From assembly GCF_020536995.1 (NCBI RefSeq), contig NW_026273367.1, forward strand, positions 1 through 64,000: a DNA stretch of 64,000 nt, given 5' to 3'. Below the pieces are notes generated by a model. It was not told where the DNA came from, searched no databases, and was given only the letters and a program-made list of their open reading frames with translations. The stretch is from Dreissena polymorpha (taxonomy: Eukaryota > Mollusca > Bivalvia > Myida > Dreissenidae). Positions within the stretch are counted from its first letter, which is position 1. Each line of letters begins with the position of its first letter. Shown here one piece after another: positions 26,601-37,054 of this stretch. Made by a program: the position numbers and the translations under genes.

Positions 26601-27475
26601 CGGCTGTTGGAAAGCACAAAGCGTCTCTACTGCTATTGGTAAGCGGTGACCGGCTGTTGGAAAGCACAAAGCGTCTCTACTGCTATTGGTAAGCGGTGAC
26701 CGGCTGTTGGAAAGCACAAAGCGTCTCTACTGCTATTGGTAAGCGGTGACCGGCTGTTGGAAAGCACAAAGCGTCTCTACTGCTATTGGTAAGCGGTGAC
26801 CGGCTGTTGGAAAGCACAAAGCGTCTCTACTGCTATTGGTAAGCGGTGACCGGCTGTTGGAAAAGCACAAAGCGTCTCTACTGCTATTGGTAAGCGGTGA
26901 CCGGCTGTTGGAAAGCACAAAGCGTCTCTACTGCTATTGGTAAGCGGTGACCGGCTGTTGGAAAGCACAAAGCGTCTCTACTGCTATTGGTAAGCGGTGA
27001 CCGGCTGTTGGAAAGCACAAAGCGTCTCTACTGCTATTGGTAAGGGGTGACCGGCTGTTGGAAAGCACAAAGCGTCTCTACTGCTATTGGTAAGCGGTGA
27101 CCGGCTGTTGGAAAGCACAAAGCGTCTCTACTGCTATTGGTAAGCGGTGACCGGCTTTTGGAAAGCACAAAGCGTTCTCTACTGCTATTGGTAAGCGGTG
27201 ACCGGCTTTTGGAAAGCACAAAGCGTCTCTACTGCTATTGGTAAGCGGTGACCGGCTGTTGGGAAAGCACAAAGCGTCTCTACTGCTATTGGTAAGCGGT
27301 GACCGGCTGTTGGAAAGCACAAAGCGTCTCTACTGCTATTGGTAAGCGGTGACCGGCTGTTGGAAAGCACAAAGCGTCTCTACTGCTATTGGTAAGCGGT
27401 GACCGGCTGTTGGAAAGCACAAAGCGTCTCTACTGCTATTGGTAAGCGGTGACCGGCAGTTGGAAAGCACAAAGC
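20683..27475. repeat. 50-bp satellite array, block copy 2 (about 136 units)
   Basis: Same 50-bp unit as 6841-11806, beginning with the same variant GGTAAGTAGT unit, but about 37 units longer. Indel clusters lie near 23560-23655, 25770-26510, 26860 and 27035-27260. The last unit carries GGCAGTTGG and breaks at AAAGCATTCCCC into the 25-bp satellite. Array length therefore differs between the two block copies while flanking arrays stay nearly identical, the behaviour expected of a rapidly expanding minisatellite, or of uncertain assembly of a repeat longer than the reads. Confidence 0.97.
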
Positions 27476-30400
27476 ATTCCCCTATACCTTGTTTCCCTAC
27501 ATGACTCTTTACTTTGTTTTCTAACATGACCCGTCATTTTGATTCAAAACAATGCTGTAAACATCTTTTCCTGATGTGACTCTAAATATTGTTTTCTAAC
27601 ATTACCCTTAACAGTGTTTCCTTATATGACCCTTAAAATTGTTTCCTAACATAACTCTTAACCTAGTTTTTTAACATGACTCTTAACATTGTATACTAAC
27701 ATGATCATTAACATTGTTTCCTTACATGACCCTCAACATCATTTCCTAACATGACCCTTAATACTGTTCCCTAACCTGACCCTAAACATAATTATTCCCT
27801 AGCATGACCCTTAACATCGTTTTCTCACATGACCCTTGTTATCATTGTTTTCTAAAATGATGCTTTACATCCTTTCCTTACATGACTCTTAACATTGTTC
27901 CTAAAATGACGCTTAACATCCTTTCCTAACATGACTCTTAATATAGTTTTCTAACATGACCCGTGACATTGTTTGCTAAATGACCCTAAATAATTGTTTC
28001 CTTACATGACTCTTAACATACTTTTCTAACATGACCCTTCACATCGTTTCCTAACATGACGCTTAACCCTGTTTCCTAACATGACTCTTAACATTGTTGC
28101 CTAACATGAATTTAAGCATTGTTTTCTTACATGACATAACTCTTAACCTAGTTTTTTAACATGACTCTTAACATTGTATACTAACATGATCATTAACATT
28201 GTTTCCTAACATGACTCTTAACATTGTTTCCTAACATGACACTTAACATTGTTTTATATCCTGACTCTTAACATTGTTTCCTAACATGACTCTCAACATC
28301 TTTTCCTAACATGACACTTAACATTGTTTCCTAACATGACTCTTAACATTGTTTCCTCACATCGTTTCCTAACATGACTCTTAACATTGTTTCCTAACAT
28401 GACTCTTAACATTGTTTCCTCACATGACTCTTAACATCGTTTCCTAACATGACTCTTAACATCATTTCCTAACATGACTCTAAACATTGTTTCCTAACAT
28501 GACTTTTAACATTGTTTCCTAACATGACTCTAAATATCGTTTCCTTACATGACTCTTAACATTGTTTCCTAACATGACTCTCAACATCGTTTCCTAACAT
28601 GACACTTAACATTGTTTCCTAACATGACTCTTAACATTGTTTCCTCACATGACTCTTAACATCGTTTCCTAACATGACTCTTAACATTGCTTCCTAACAT
28701 GACTCTTAACATTGTTTCCTCACATGACTCTTAACATCGTTTCCTAACATGACTCTTAACATCATTTCCTAACATGACTCTAAACATTGTTTCCTAACAT
28801 GACTTTTAACATTGTTTCCTAACATGACTCTAAATATTGTTTCCTAACATGACTCTTAACATTGTTTCCTAACATGACCCTTAACATTGTTTCCTGACAT
28901 GAATCTCAACGTCGTTTCCTAACATGACACTTAACATTGTTTCCTAACATGACTCTTAACATTGTTTCCTAACATGACCCTTAACATTGTTTCCTAACAT
29001 GACCCTTAACATTGTTTCCTAACATGAATCTCAACGTCGTTTCCTAACCTGACACTTAACATTGTTTCCTAACATGACTCTCTACATCGTTTCCTAACAT
29101 GACTCTTAACATTGTTTCCTAACATGACTCTTAACATTGTTTCCTAACATGACTCTTAACATTGTTTCCTAACATGACTCTTAACATCGTTTCCTAACAT
29201 GACTCTTAATATCGTTTCCTAACATGACTCTTAACATCGTTTCCTAACATGACTCTTAACATCGTTTCCTAACATGACTCTTAACATCGTTTCCTAACAT
29301 GACTCTTAACATTGTTTCCTAACATGACTCTTAACATCGTTTCCTAACATGACTCTTAACATCGTTTCCTAACATGACTCTTAACATCGTTTCCTAACAT
29401 GACTCTTAACATTGTTTCCTAACATGACTCTTAACATCGTTTCCTAACATGACTCTTAACATCGTTTCCTAACATGACTCTTAACAACGTTTCCTAACAT
29501 GACTCTTACACATTGTTTCCTAACATGACTCTTAACATTGTTTCCTAACATGACTCTTAACATCGTTTCCTAACATGACTCTTAACATTGTTTCCTAACA
29601 TGACTCTTAACATCGTTTCCTAACATGACTCTTAACATCGTTTCCTAACATGACTCTTAACATTGTTTCCTAACATGACTCTTAACATCGTTTCCTAACA
29701 TGACTCTTAACATTTTTCCTAACATGACTCTTAACATTCTTTCATAACATGACTCTTAACATTGTTTCCTAACATGACTCTCAACATCGTTTCCTAACAT
29801 GACTCTTAACATTTTTTCCTAACATGACTCTTAACATCGTTTCCTAACATGACTCTTAACATTGTTTCCTAACATGACTCTTAACATCGTTTCCTAACAT
29901 GACTCTTAACATTGTTTCCTCTTATGACTCTTAACATCGTTTCCTAACATGACTCTCAACATCGTTTCCTAACATGACTCTTAAACATTGTTTCCTTACA
30001 TGACTCTCAACATCGTTTCCTAACATGACTCTTAACATCGTTTCCTAACATGACTCTTAACATTGTTTCCTAACATGACTCTTAACATCGTTTCCTAACA
30101 TATCTCTTAACATCGTTTCCTAACATGACCCTAAACATTGTTTCCTAACATGACCCTAAACATTGTTTCCTAACATGACCCTTAACATCGTTTCCTAACA
30201 TGACTCTTAACATTGTTTCCTAACATGACCCTTAACATTGTTTCCTAACATGACCCCTTAACATTGTTTCCTAACATGACCCTTAACATTGTTTCCTAAC
30301 ATGACCCTTAACATTGTTTCCTAACATGACTCTTAACATTGTTTCCTAACATGACTCTTAACATTGTTTTCTAACATGACTCTTAACATTGTTTCCTAAC

Positions 30401-30799
30401 ATGACCTTAACATTGTTTCCTAACATTACTCTTAACATTGTTTCCTAACATGACTCTTAACATTGTTTCCTAACATGACCCTTAACATTGTTTCCTAACA
30501 TGACCCTTAAAATTGTTTCCTAACATGACCCTAAACATTGTTTCCTAACATTACTCTTAACATTGTTTCCTAACATGACTCTTAACATTGTTTTCTAACA
30601 TGACTCTGTACATTGTTTCCTAACATGACCTTAACATTGTTTCCTAACATTACTCTTAACATTGTTTCCTAACATGACTCTTAACATTGTTTCCTAACAT
30701 GACCTTAACATTGTTTCCTAACATTACTCTTAACATTGTTTCCTAACATGACTCTTAACATTGTTACCTAACATGACCCTCAACATTGTTTCCTAACAT
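27476..30799. repeat. 25-bp satellite array (about 133 units)
   Basis: The 25-bp unit begins TAACATGACTCTTAACATTG and ends TTTCC. The left ~650 bp is diverged; the middle and right are homogeneous, with CATTG/CATCG and ACTCT/ACCCT alternatives. It contains higher-order structure: a ~300-bp (12-unit) segment is repeated (28381-28550 matches 28681-28850), and a block containing CCTAGTTTTTTAACATG at ~27655-27725 recurs ~485 bp downstream at ~28140-28210. Near 30600-30760 a three-unit pattern recurs. The right end is interrupted by a retroelement fragment. Confidence 0.96.
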
Positions 30800-31321
30800 A
30801 AACCTATTTTGGCCTATAAAAGACCTAAGAATATACGTAACAGCCTTGTAAGATGTTCAGTGTCTTATAACAGTACTGATATTCATTTATCGGGTCAATG
30901 TAACCGACCAAGATGTACATATTGCAATAATATAAACATATGTTCAAGTTTAAATAGAAGTGTTACTGGTTTATCGTATGATTTACACTATGATGTTGAT
31001 TGTACTTCGCGCAATGTTATATATCTTATTACATGTAAAAATTGTAATAAACAATACGTTGGACAAACTAATCAGAATGTTTCCCGCAGAATGAATAGCC
31101 ATAGATTTGATATCAGAAATTGTTCAATAAATCCTATTTCACATGTTGCTACACATTTTGGATCTACTGACAATGATTGCACTTTATTAGATTTCTCCTT
31201 TGTACCTATTGATGTTGTTCAAAACAATCTAGACCGTTTATGTAAAGAAACATATTGGATACACAAATTAAAAACTATGATTCCTAACGGTCTAAATAAT
31301 AAACTGCTGTATGACATATAG
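30800..31321 (+). CDS. Penelope-like element protein, C-terminal GIY-YIG endonuclease fragment
   Basis: The frame is open from the satellite junction, reading KPILAYKRPKNIRNSLVR, then ~150 further residues to a TAG stop at 31319-31321. 'YKRPKNIRNSLVR' matches the typical start of the Penelope linker. It is followed by a Cys motif (C-x4-C-x2-C, in CNRPRCTYC, about residue 31 counting from the TTG at 30809), the GIY-YIG core VIYLITCKNCNKQYVGQT (about 70-87), the conserved Arg and His (RRMNSH, 93-98), and the acidic region KETYWIHKLKT where the family's catalytic Glu lies (about 147). In active elements this nuclease nicks target DNA for target-primed reverse transcription. There is no in-frame ATG at the start, as expected of a 5' truncation and not of an independent gene. 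The domain itself looks uninterrupted. Confidence 0.88.
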   Translation, partial: KPILAYKRPKNIRNSLVRCSVSYNSTDIHLSGQCNRPRCTYCNNINICSSLNRSVTGLSYDLHYDVDCTSRNVIYLITCKNCNKQYVGQTNQNVSRRMNSHRFDIRNCSINPISHVATHFGSTDNDCTLLDFSFVPIDVVQNNLDRLCKETYWIHKLKTMIPNGLNNKLLYDI

Positions 31322-31532
31322 AACATAAACATAATTTAGATATACATTTGATGTTTGTCTATTACTATGTTTTTTATAAATTATATTATTACTAATAGAC
31401 TGTTGTATCAGCAATGATCCATCTTTGTATTATGTATTATGTAATATTATGTACTATATATTTTTCCGCCAAACGACGTTACGTTATTGTATTGACGTTG
31501 ACGTCACTTCCTTTGTATTTGTTTATATTAAT

Positions 31533-31572
31533 GTACTACTGATGGAGGCTACGGCCGAAACATGTTTAGTAC
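31533..31572 (+). ncRNA. hammerhead ribozyme of the Penelope-like element (type I, short stem III)
   Basis: Stem I pairs GTACTA (31533-31538) with TAGTAC (31567-31572), six perfect pairs. CTGATG (31539-31544) is the first catalytic box, with an extra G before A at 31545-31546. Stem II is GGC/GCC (31547-31549 with 31554-31556) closing a TACG loop. GAAA (31557-31560) is the second box. Stem III is two pairs, A31560-T65 and C31561-G64, with an AT loop. Cleavage would follow T31566. Minimal hammerheads with tiny stem III are known in Penelope-like elements, so the context supports the call. The one-base deviation after CTGATG could weaken activity. Confidence 0.75.
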
Positions 31573-31620
31573 CAGAAACATTTAAATAAACAGTGACGTG
31601 TTTGTACGATTTATTTAATT

Positions 31621-31837
31621 TCATAAACTTTGTACAAATATTACGGCCGCACTAGAGGTTACACAATACTAATTCAAATCAAACTCGGTACGTACGGAAA
31701 CGCATTCTTATAGCAGAGTTGTCGTTCGTGCCTCAACATACATGAATGCAATGAACCGCAGAGTGAGGGAAACGGTATAACTAAAACGACCGAGAATTTT
31801 CGTCTATCTTCATGATCGTTTTTGAATGATCTTTTTT
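31621..31837. other. no recognisable feature
   Basis: Unique-looking sequence between the Penelope fragment and the next dispersed repeat. I see no convincing exon or promoter. Confidence 0.5.
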
Positions 31838-32254
31838 ATGCCCCCGGATCGACAGATCGGGGGTATATTGTTTTGGGCCTGTCTTTCTGTCATTCTGTCC
31901 CAAAACTTTAATATTACAGTAACGTTTTGCAATAACTTTTGAAATATTGAACATAGCAACTTCATATTTGGCATACATTTGTATCTCATGGAGCTGCACA
32001 TTTTGAGTGGTGAAAGGTCAAGGTCATCCTTCAAGATCAAAGGTAAAAAAATAAATTAATAATACAGTAAAGTTTTGCAATAACTTTTGAAATATTGAAC
32101 ATAGCAACTTCATATTTGACATGCATGTGTATCTCATAGAGCTGCACATTTTGAGTGGTGAAAGGTCAAGGTCATCCTTCAAGGTCAAAGGTCAACAAAA
32201 AACAAGCGGTACATTAGGGGGCATTGTGTTTCTGACAAACCCATCTCTTGTTTT
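31838..32254 (-). mobile_element. AGGTCA-rich dispersed repeat, family F1
   Basis: In reverse orientation this starts CAAGAGATGGGTTTGTCAGA and ends in a GGGGGCAT-type terminus. Two internal ~140-bp tandem units contain GGTGAAAGGTCAAGGTCATC and GAGCTGCACATTTTGAG. Its ends are short inverted ATGCCCC/GGGGCAT. Related copies lie at 39199-39613, 43218-44124 and 49519-49793. No coding capacity; non-autonomous. Confidence 0.75.
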
Positions 32255-32913
32255 AAAATCTTTTTCAGTCTAATACAAATCGTAAAACCGATATAAGCTA
32301 TCCTTATCCATTAAATTTTCATTATTATCTTACTATTTTTAGTATCCAACATTAAGAAGGCTTATCCTGTGACTAAATTTTAACATTAGATCTATTGCTG
32401 TATTGCATATTAATATATACATTTTTATATATATATAAATATATATATATATATTAATACATAGTGCCAGTTACGCGGTCTCGGTAGTTTTCAGACTATA
32501 CTTACGAGGTCAATATAAAAAACAGGGTCTGTATACAACCCCGCGTTCTAGGCACCTTTAATTACTATGAGTGGGGTGTAGGGGAGGTAATGCAATCAAA
32601 TATCACAATACGGTCTTAAATAAAAAAACACAATCACGTCTGAAATTGAAATTTTATATACATCGCAATTAATGTCGCTATATATATCCTTGTATAAGAC
32701 GTCAAATAAATTACGTATTTATATATAATAATATATTAGGTACCCCTATATACCTTAATTGGTGTTTATATCGGAAAAAAAGGGTATGGAGATACATGTG
32801 TTTAAAGTGGGAACCCCGTGACCTATTTATATATATATATATTATATATTCATATGTTGTTTTATATACATAATCCATACACTTAAATGTAGCTATCACA
32901 TTATCACATTCAG
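32255..32913. other. intergenic or intronic, AT microsatellites only
   Basis: Short (TA)n tracts at about 32405-32460 and 32827-32850; otherwise low-complexity AT-rich DNA with no exon I can support. It leads into the splice acceptor of gene P at 32911-32913. Confidence 0.6.
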
Positions 32914-33044
32914 GTTTTTCCCATTCAAAGTCATGGTACCTGAGCTATTGGCAAAAACAGTGGAAGAAATGGAAATGGAAAAAAGATCTGATACAAGATC
33001 TCCAAGACAGAAGGAATAGACTGCCAAATGGAGATTCCTATAAA
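32914..33044 (+). CDS. gene P, visible exon 1 (unrecognised host gene)
   Basis: Acceptor TTATCACATTCAG, then two bases completing a codon and 43 codons, ending AAA before donor GTATGT (phase 0). The peptide is strongly basic and tryptophan-rich (SWYLSYWQKQWKKWKWKK, then DLIQDLQDRRNRLPNGDSYK). Phase requires an upstream exon ending in one base, which I could not find between 31.6 and 32.9 kb; it may lie left of the satellites or be tiny. Downstream exons at 33441-33485, 35171-35251 and 37055-37099 join in phase 0, giving ~99 visible residues. I do not recognise the protein. Evidence is splice-site and frame consistency only. Two candidate polyadenylation signals AATAAA lie downstream at 37573 and 38152. 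Confidence 0.5.
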
Positions 33045-33440
33045 GTATGTACAAACATGCATAATAGCATAATGAGAATTAATTCCCAGTGTTAAAAAAC
33101 AATGAATTAACTTCACCGAAGACCACATTATAACAAACGTGGTTAACATGGTATCTTTTTACCGAAAATGTAATTTTTATTTATAATTAACACATTGTAC
33201 ATGTCTATGTATTTACATCTTTTATCCTCAAACCAGTTTAATTTTATCATAAAAGCAACAACATCCAGGTATACCCAAACAAAAAGTAAAACTTTGGTTA
33301 TAATTAAAGACCATTGTGTTTATTTGTGGCTCATATATATATTATAATTAATATGTATTGCAAAAAGTTTAGAGGAACTGAAGTCCCAAGAGATGGAATT
33401 TTAACCAATCATAGTCAGCGAGGAGTTTGACTACAGTCAG

Positions 33441-33485
33441 AAGGTTTACTGGGACCCAGGACAGAGACTTCCACTGTTTCAGGGG
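33441..33485 (+). CDS. gene P, visible exon 2
   Basis: Acceptor CTACAGTCAG, then KVYWDPGQRLPLFQG (15 codons) and donor GTATCA after GGG, phase 0 at both ends. The same frame is open leftward to 33402 (VSEEFDYSQ before KVYW), so the true acceptor may be further left if an undetected exon intervenes. Only the donor at 33486 gives a phase compatible with exon 3. A 34-bp tandem duplication starts immediately downstream. Confidence 0.42.
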
Positions 33486-33560
33486 GTATCAGGAACAGAA
33501 TGGCGTGTGTGCAGGTGGTATCCGGAACAGAATGGCATGTGTGCAGGTGGTAACACCCTT
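33486..33560 (+). repeat. 34-bp tandem duplication
   Basis: Two copies of a unit containing GGAACAGAATGGCGTGTGTG / GGAACAGAATGGCATGTGTG, 34 bp apart, just after gene P exon 2. Confidence 0.75.
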
Positions 33561-33694
33561 CAAACTGGAAGGCAGGGAGTGAGTGGAAAATGAACTAAGA
33601 CTAACTGGGAAAACGGGGCTGATTTCATGTGCATAAATTCTGCACATGCTTATCATGCACGATTCTTTGCTTTTATATTTTTATATTTTTACTT

Positions 33695-33908
33695 TTAACC
33701 CTTTGCATGCTGGGAAATTTGTGGTCTGCTAAAATGTTGTCTGCTAAATTTCTAAAATTAGCCTTTTCTTTGATTTTTTTTCAAAAAATACTATCAGAAT
33801 AGCAAACAGTTTGGATCCTGATGAGACGCCACGTTCTGTGGCGTCTCATCTGGATCCAAACTGTTTGCAAAGGCCTTCAAAATTCGGTTCCCGCACTGAA
33901 AGAGTTAA
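33695..33908 (+). mobile_element. palindrome-centred MITE, family F5 copy 1
   Basis: Begins TTAACCCTTTGCATGCTGGG and ends in the complementary AGAGTTAA-type terminus. The centre is a long hairpin of CAAACAGTTTGGATCC, GATGAGACGCCAC, a 5-nt GTTCT loop and the complementary arm. In this copy one arm pair after GGATCC is a T-T mismatch. Other copies: 40986-41174 and 53339-53551 (reverse). It lies in a gene P intron. Confidence 0.85.
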
Positions 33909-34024
33909 AGAAGACTTTTAGCAAAAATCCAGTTTAGGCAGAAAGTATTGAGGACTGCACATGCTAGCCTTGTACGACACTTTAGGCACATGTATTAAGC
34001 CCTGTTTTCCCAGAGCGAGACTCA
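33903..34024 (+). mobile_element. half copy of MITE family F6
   Basis: Contains TTAGCAAAAATCCAGTTTAG, TACGACACTTTAGGCACATG and the end motif CCCTGTTTTCCCAGAGCGAG shared with the family members at 34570-34745, 51640-51836 and 52196-52350. It corresponds to the right half only. A left-end-like piece lies at about 33600-33662. Confidence 0.55.
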
Positions 34025-34569
34025 AATAAACTTTGTTGACAACACTTTTACAGTCATTGAAATCAGCAGCATGGCTATGCGACAAAGCCATAATTAAACT
34101 CCATAAACATTATAAGGATGGAAATTCTTGTAGTGTTTTGTCGTTTAAAAAAGTAACTGAATACCTGAAAAGTACAAGACAGTTCATACAAATTCTTATT
34201 AATTTAGCTCATATTTGAATACTTAAAATGTTTTCATCTGTCTTTTGTGAATACCGGGCCTTATGAATTCTGATTTATGTCATACAACTATATGGTGTAC
34301 TTATGATATGAATATTGTGGATTAATGATGATGAACAAAAAGTTAAAATGAAAATTCTTTGTAATGTTGTGAATGAAGACAAAGGTTATCTTTCAAATTC
34401 CAGGAACAAGAAACACTGGTAGAGGAGGAAAATTTATAAAACAAAACTGCCTGTTTATTCAAAATTTTGAGTCTGACAATAACTTGGTTTAATATTTTGC
34501 AGTACACCTGGTTGTTTTTATGATGCTGTCCAAATTGATAAAATAAAAAGTTAGCCTTGCTCTGAAAAA

Positions 34570-34745
34570 TGGGGCTTAATGCAACTAAAGTGTTGTCTAA
34601 AGATAAGCCACTGCAGTGACCCCACAGGCTAATTAGGAATGACACTTTTTGCTTTAACTGGATTTACGCATAGGAGCAATTTCTTTCTAAATTACTGCAG
34701 AGACTAATCTGGGACGACACTTTACGCACATGCATTAAACTTTAG
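34570..34745 (+). mobile_element. MITE family F6 copy
   Basis: Inverted structure: GGGCTTAATGCA near the left end and TGCATTAAACTTTA at the right, with internal arms containing 'AGGCTAATTAGGAATGACAC' and 'GACTAATCTGGGACGACACT'. It is diverged but recognisable and sits in the gene P intron between exons 2 and 3. Confidence 0.65.
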
Positions 34746-35170
34746 CCGCTCCGAAGCAAAGTGAAAATGGCTTTGTACAAACAGCATAAAACCAGAACAG
34801 CCTGCAAGTAACTCACAGTCTGTTCAGGTTGTATGCTGTTTGCTGCTCATCAGTATCTAAGGTTTGGAGATGAAGCCTTAAAAAGTTGAATCTAGTTAGA
34901 AAGGTCTTAAATTAAATATAACTTTCTAAAGGGACTACAAATGGGTGAAAATACGTTTCTTAGTGGTAAAGGGTTAAACCATTTTTTCCCAGAGCTCAAT
35001 TATAAATATTTCCATGGTTTATTTGAATGTTAACTTGCAATTTTAGTAAGATATTTTGCAAAAGATTACGGTCCGTATCAAATAAAAAAGAATTACGTTA
35101 AAAAATTATAATATATTTATATCGCTCATTCTTGACTATAAGTGCAAACGTTCATGGTCTCACTTTCCAG
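34746..35170. other. gene P intron, no further feature seen
   Basis: AT-rich intronic sequence up to the exon 3 acceptor; nothing else supportable. Confidence 0.5.
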
Positions 35171-35251
35171 TTAATAATACAAGATGAAGTGAATAGAGGC
35201 TGGTACATTCAGTTTGAGTCCACATCCGGAAAGCATCAACAAGAAGGAATA
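35171..35251 (+). CDS. gene P, visible exon 3
   Basis: Strong acceptor CACTTTCCAG and donor GTAAGT frame 27 codons, LIIQDEVNRGWYIQFESTSG followed by KHQQEGI. Only this frame is open, in phase 0 at both ends, matching its neighbours. This is the most convincing exon of gene P. Confidence 0.6.
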
Positions 35252-35929
35252 GTAAGTGTAACATGTTATAAATAGTACAATCCATAGGATTGTCCGAACC
35301 CATGTTTGCTTTTCTTTATGCTTCTTGAGTGACTTTCGTGTGTTTCTCTAGCAAATTTGTGTTTGTATGAATCAGGGGTTTCGTTGTGTCTGTGTCAATT
35401 TAGCATAGAAATTTACCAGGTAAACAATAAAACTCACGTATTAAAGCAGTTGCAATTTTATATACTGTGTTGTGTTGATGGTTATTTCATCAATAAGAAA
35501 CAGATTTCTATACTTCACTTGAAGAGTATTTCTAAGTTTTATGTTATTTCATTTTTGAATGAAATGACTTTCTGCCAATCAGATTTCCCATCTAATGCCT
35601 TGATCACTGAAAAGAGGAAGTTTTGACCATCATTAAAAGTCTGGTCATTTATTAAGTATATTTCTACATGGGAACGAAAAAGGTCATATTCAAAAGGCAT
35701 ACTAGTCTTTAAAAAATTAGAATAAAAGAACAAAATTGTTCTATTATTATTATGTAAAGAAGGTACAAATAAAACCATTATGAAGTAAATGTATTTTCTC
35801 TAGTTTGATGTCAGGTTTATGGTAGAGTAGAGCTTGTTGGTCAACTCAGATTTGATCAGCTTTTTTTCAGTATTCAGTGTTTTTCATCTTCCTTTTCTTT
35901 GAATTTAACATCCCTAATTTCGGCCACAT

Positions 35930-36850
35930 CTTACAAAAATGGGTCTACTGCCATATAGGGCGGGCGTAGCTCCAAACCAGCCTGCGAAACGGCTCATTTA
36001 ATGCACACAATTAAATAGCATGAATTGCTCAGTTATTTGCGAAAATTAAAGCACTTTCTATGTTGTATGTTGCAAAATAATAGTGTTTTATATGCGAAAG
36101 CACACATACACGCACACACACATGCATTTTCTCATTATATACCATTGTCTTTTCACAAGAACTTCACATTTGAAATCTCACGACATAAATTTGATGACTA
36201 AAATACTGTTGTTACTGGCGCAATAATCCAAACAAGCAAGTCATGCATACGATATTATTTAAAGTCTTAAGCTAATCACAATTAAAATAATGATTTAAAC
36301 GCATTTAAATGGTCTTTTAGTTGTACGCAGTGTATAATGTTTGTCTTTTTTTATGCGAGTCATGTCAAGCAAAAATGGGTCTTATGCCATAAGTGGCATA
36401 GCTCCTAACAAGCCTGCTCAATAGGGCAGTCTGGTCAGGGGCTCAGCTGTCTGTAGGGCAGTCTGGTCAGGGGCTCAGCTGTCTACTTATGAGACTACAA
36501 AACCTTGCTTGACTTTATTACAGACATGGTAGCTCCTGACCAGACTTTACAATTGCGCACCACAATATACCACTTATGGTAAAAGACCCATTTTTGCATG
36601 ATGCCACCTATTTAATGTACACAATTAAACACCATGAATTGCTAATTTATCTGCAAAATTAAAAGCCCATCTTATGTTTTCTGTTGCAAATGTTTTTCCA
36701 TATGTGTACACACACACCTATGTAATTGTTATCCTTGCATACAAGGGTCTTTTGACAAAAGCAAAATAATCCAAACAAGTAATTCATAATGTATCACATA
36801 ATTGAATGTTTTAAAACTAACAACATAAAGAATATTCAGTTAAACGCCAG
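35930..36850. repeat. diverged tandem duplication with internal MITE, family F8
   Basis: Segments near 35937-36170 and 36570-36780 match at roughly 80% (for example TTAATGCACACAATTAAATA versus TTAATGTACACAATTAAACA, then CCATGAATTGCT). Between them, 36366-36603 has inverted ends: CAAAAATGGGTCTTATGCCA against the complement of GGTAAAAGACCCATTTTTG. It also has a 35-bp tandem doublet, GGGCAGTCTGGTCAGGGGCT, at about 36425-36485. All lie inside a gene P intron. Confidence 0.6.
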
Positions 36851-37054
36851 CAACTCTGACGCACTAATAAAACTTCAGTAAATAAGTGAGTTAAACCAAC
36901 TATTCTAAAACACCAACTTAATAATAGTTGAGAAATTGGGTCCTTGGCTTATTCTATTCCCTTTTGTTGGTCCTAATTCAGACTTAAGTCCATATGCGTT
37001 ATTGATGTAAATGCCCCGGTGCTGTGAATGGTGGTGTTGTATTTTCTTATTCAG

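Larger units (their letters stand above)
1..27475. repeat. two direct copies of a composite four-satellite block (~13.84 kb spacing)
   Basis: The order 67-bp array, 34-bp array, AT-rich array, 50-bp array occurs at 1-11806 (left end outside the window) and again at 11822-27475. Matching landmarks sit 13769-13777 bp apart in the first 2.4 kb and 13840-13843 bp apart afterwards; the jump equals one 67-bp unit. From about 2.7 to 6.8 kb the copies differ by only a few bases. This implies a recent segmental duplication, a tandemly repeated block with more copies outside the window, or an assembly duplication. The sequence alone cannot separate these. Confidence 0.9.
30800..31620 (+). mobile_element. 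5'-truncated Penelope-like element, 3' part
   Basis: Penelope-like retroelements encode a reverse transcriptase followed by a linker with a cysteine motif and a GIY-YIG endonuclease. Only the linker and endonuclease portion is here, beginning abruptly where the 25-bp satellite stops, then ~300 bp of 3' untranslated sequence with a hammerhead ribozyme. The reverse transcriptase domain is absent from the window upstream; satellite lies there instead. The right end is uncertain and is placed near the AT-rich stretch after the ribozyme. Because it lacks the polymerase it cannot be autonomous. Confidence 0.85.

Noticed and set aside
27476-30799. Telomere-like repeat
   Set aside because: The 25-bp unit lacks TTAGGG-type sequence and is internal to the window with host genes to the right.
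35357-35778. Open frames of 79-89 codons on both strands
   Set aside because: No splice or start context, AT-driven composition, no recognisable motif; they overlap each other in a gene P intron.
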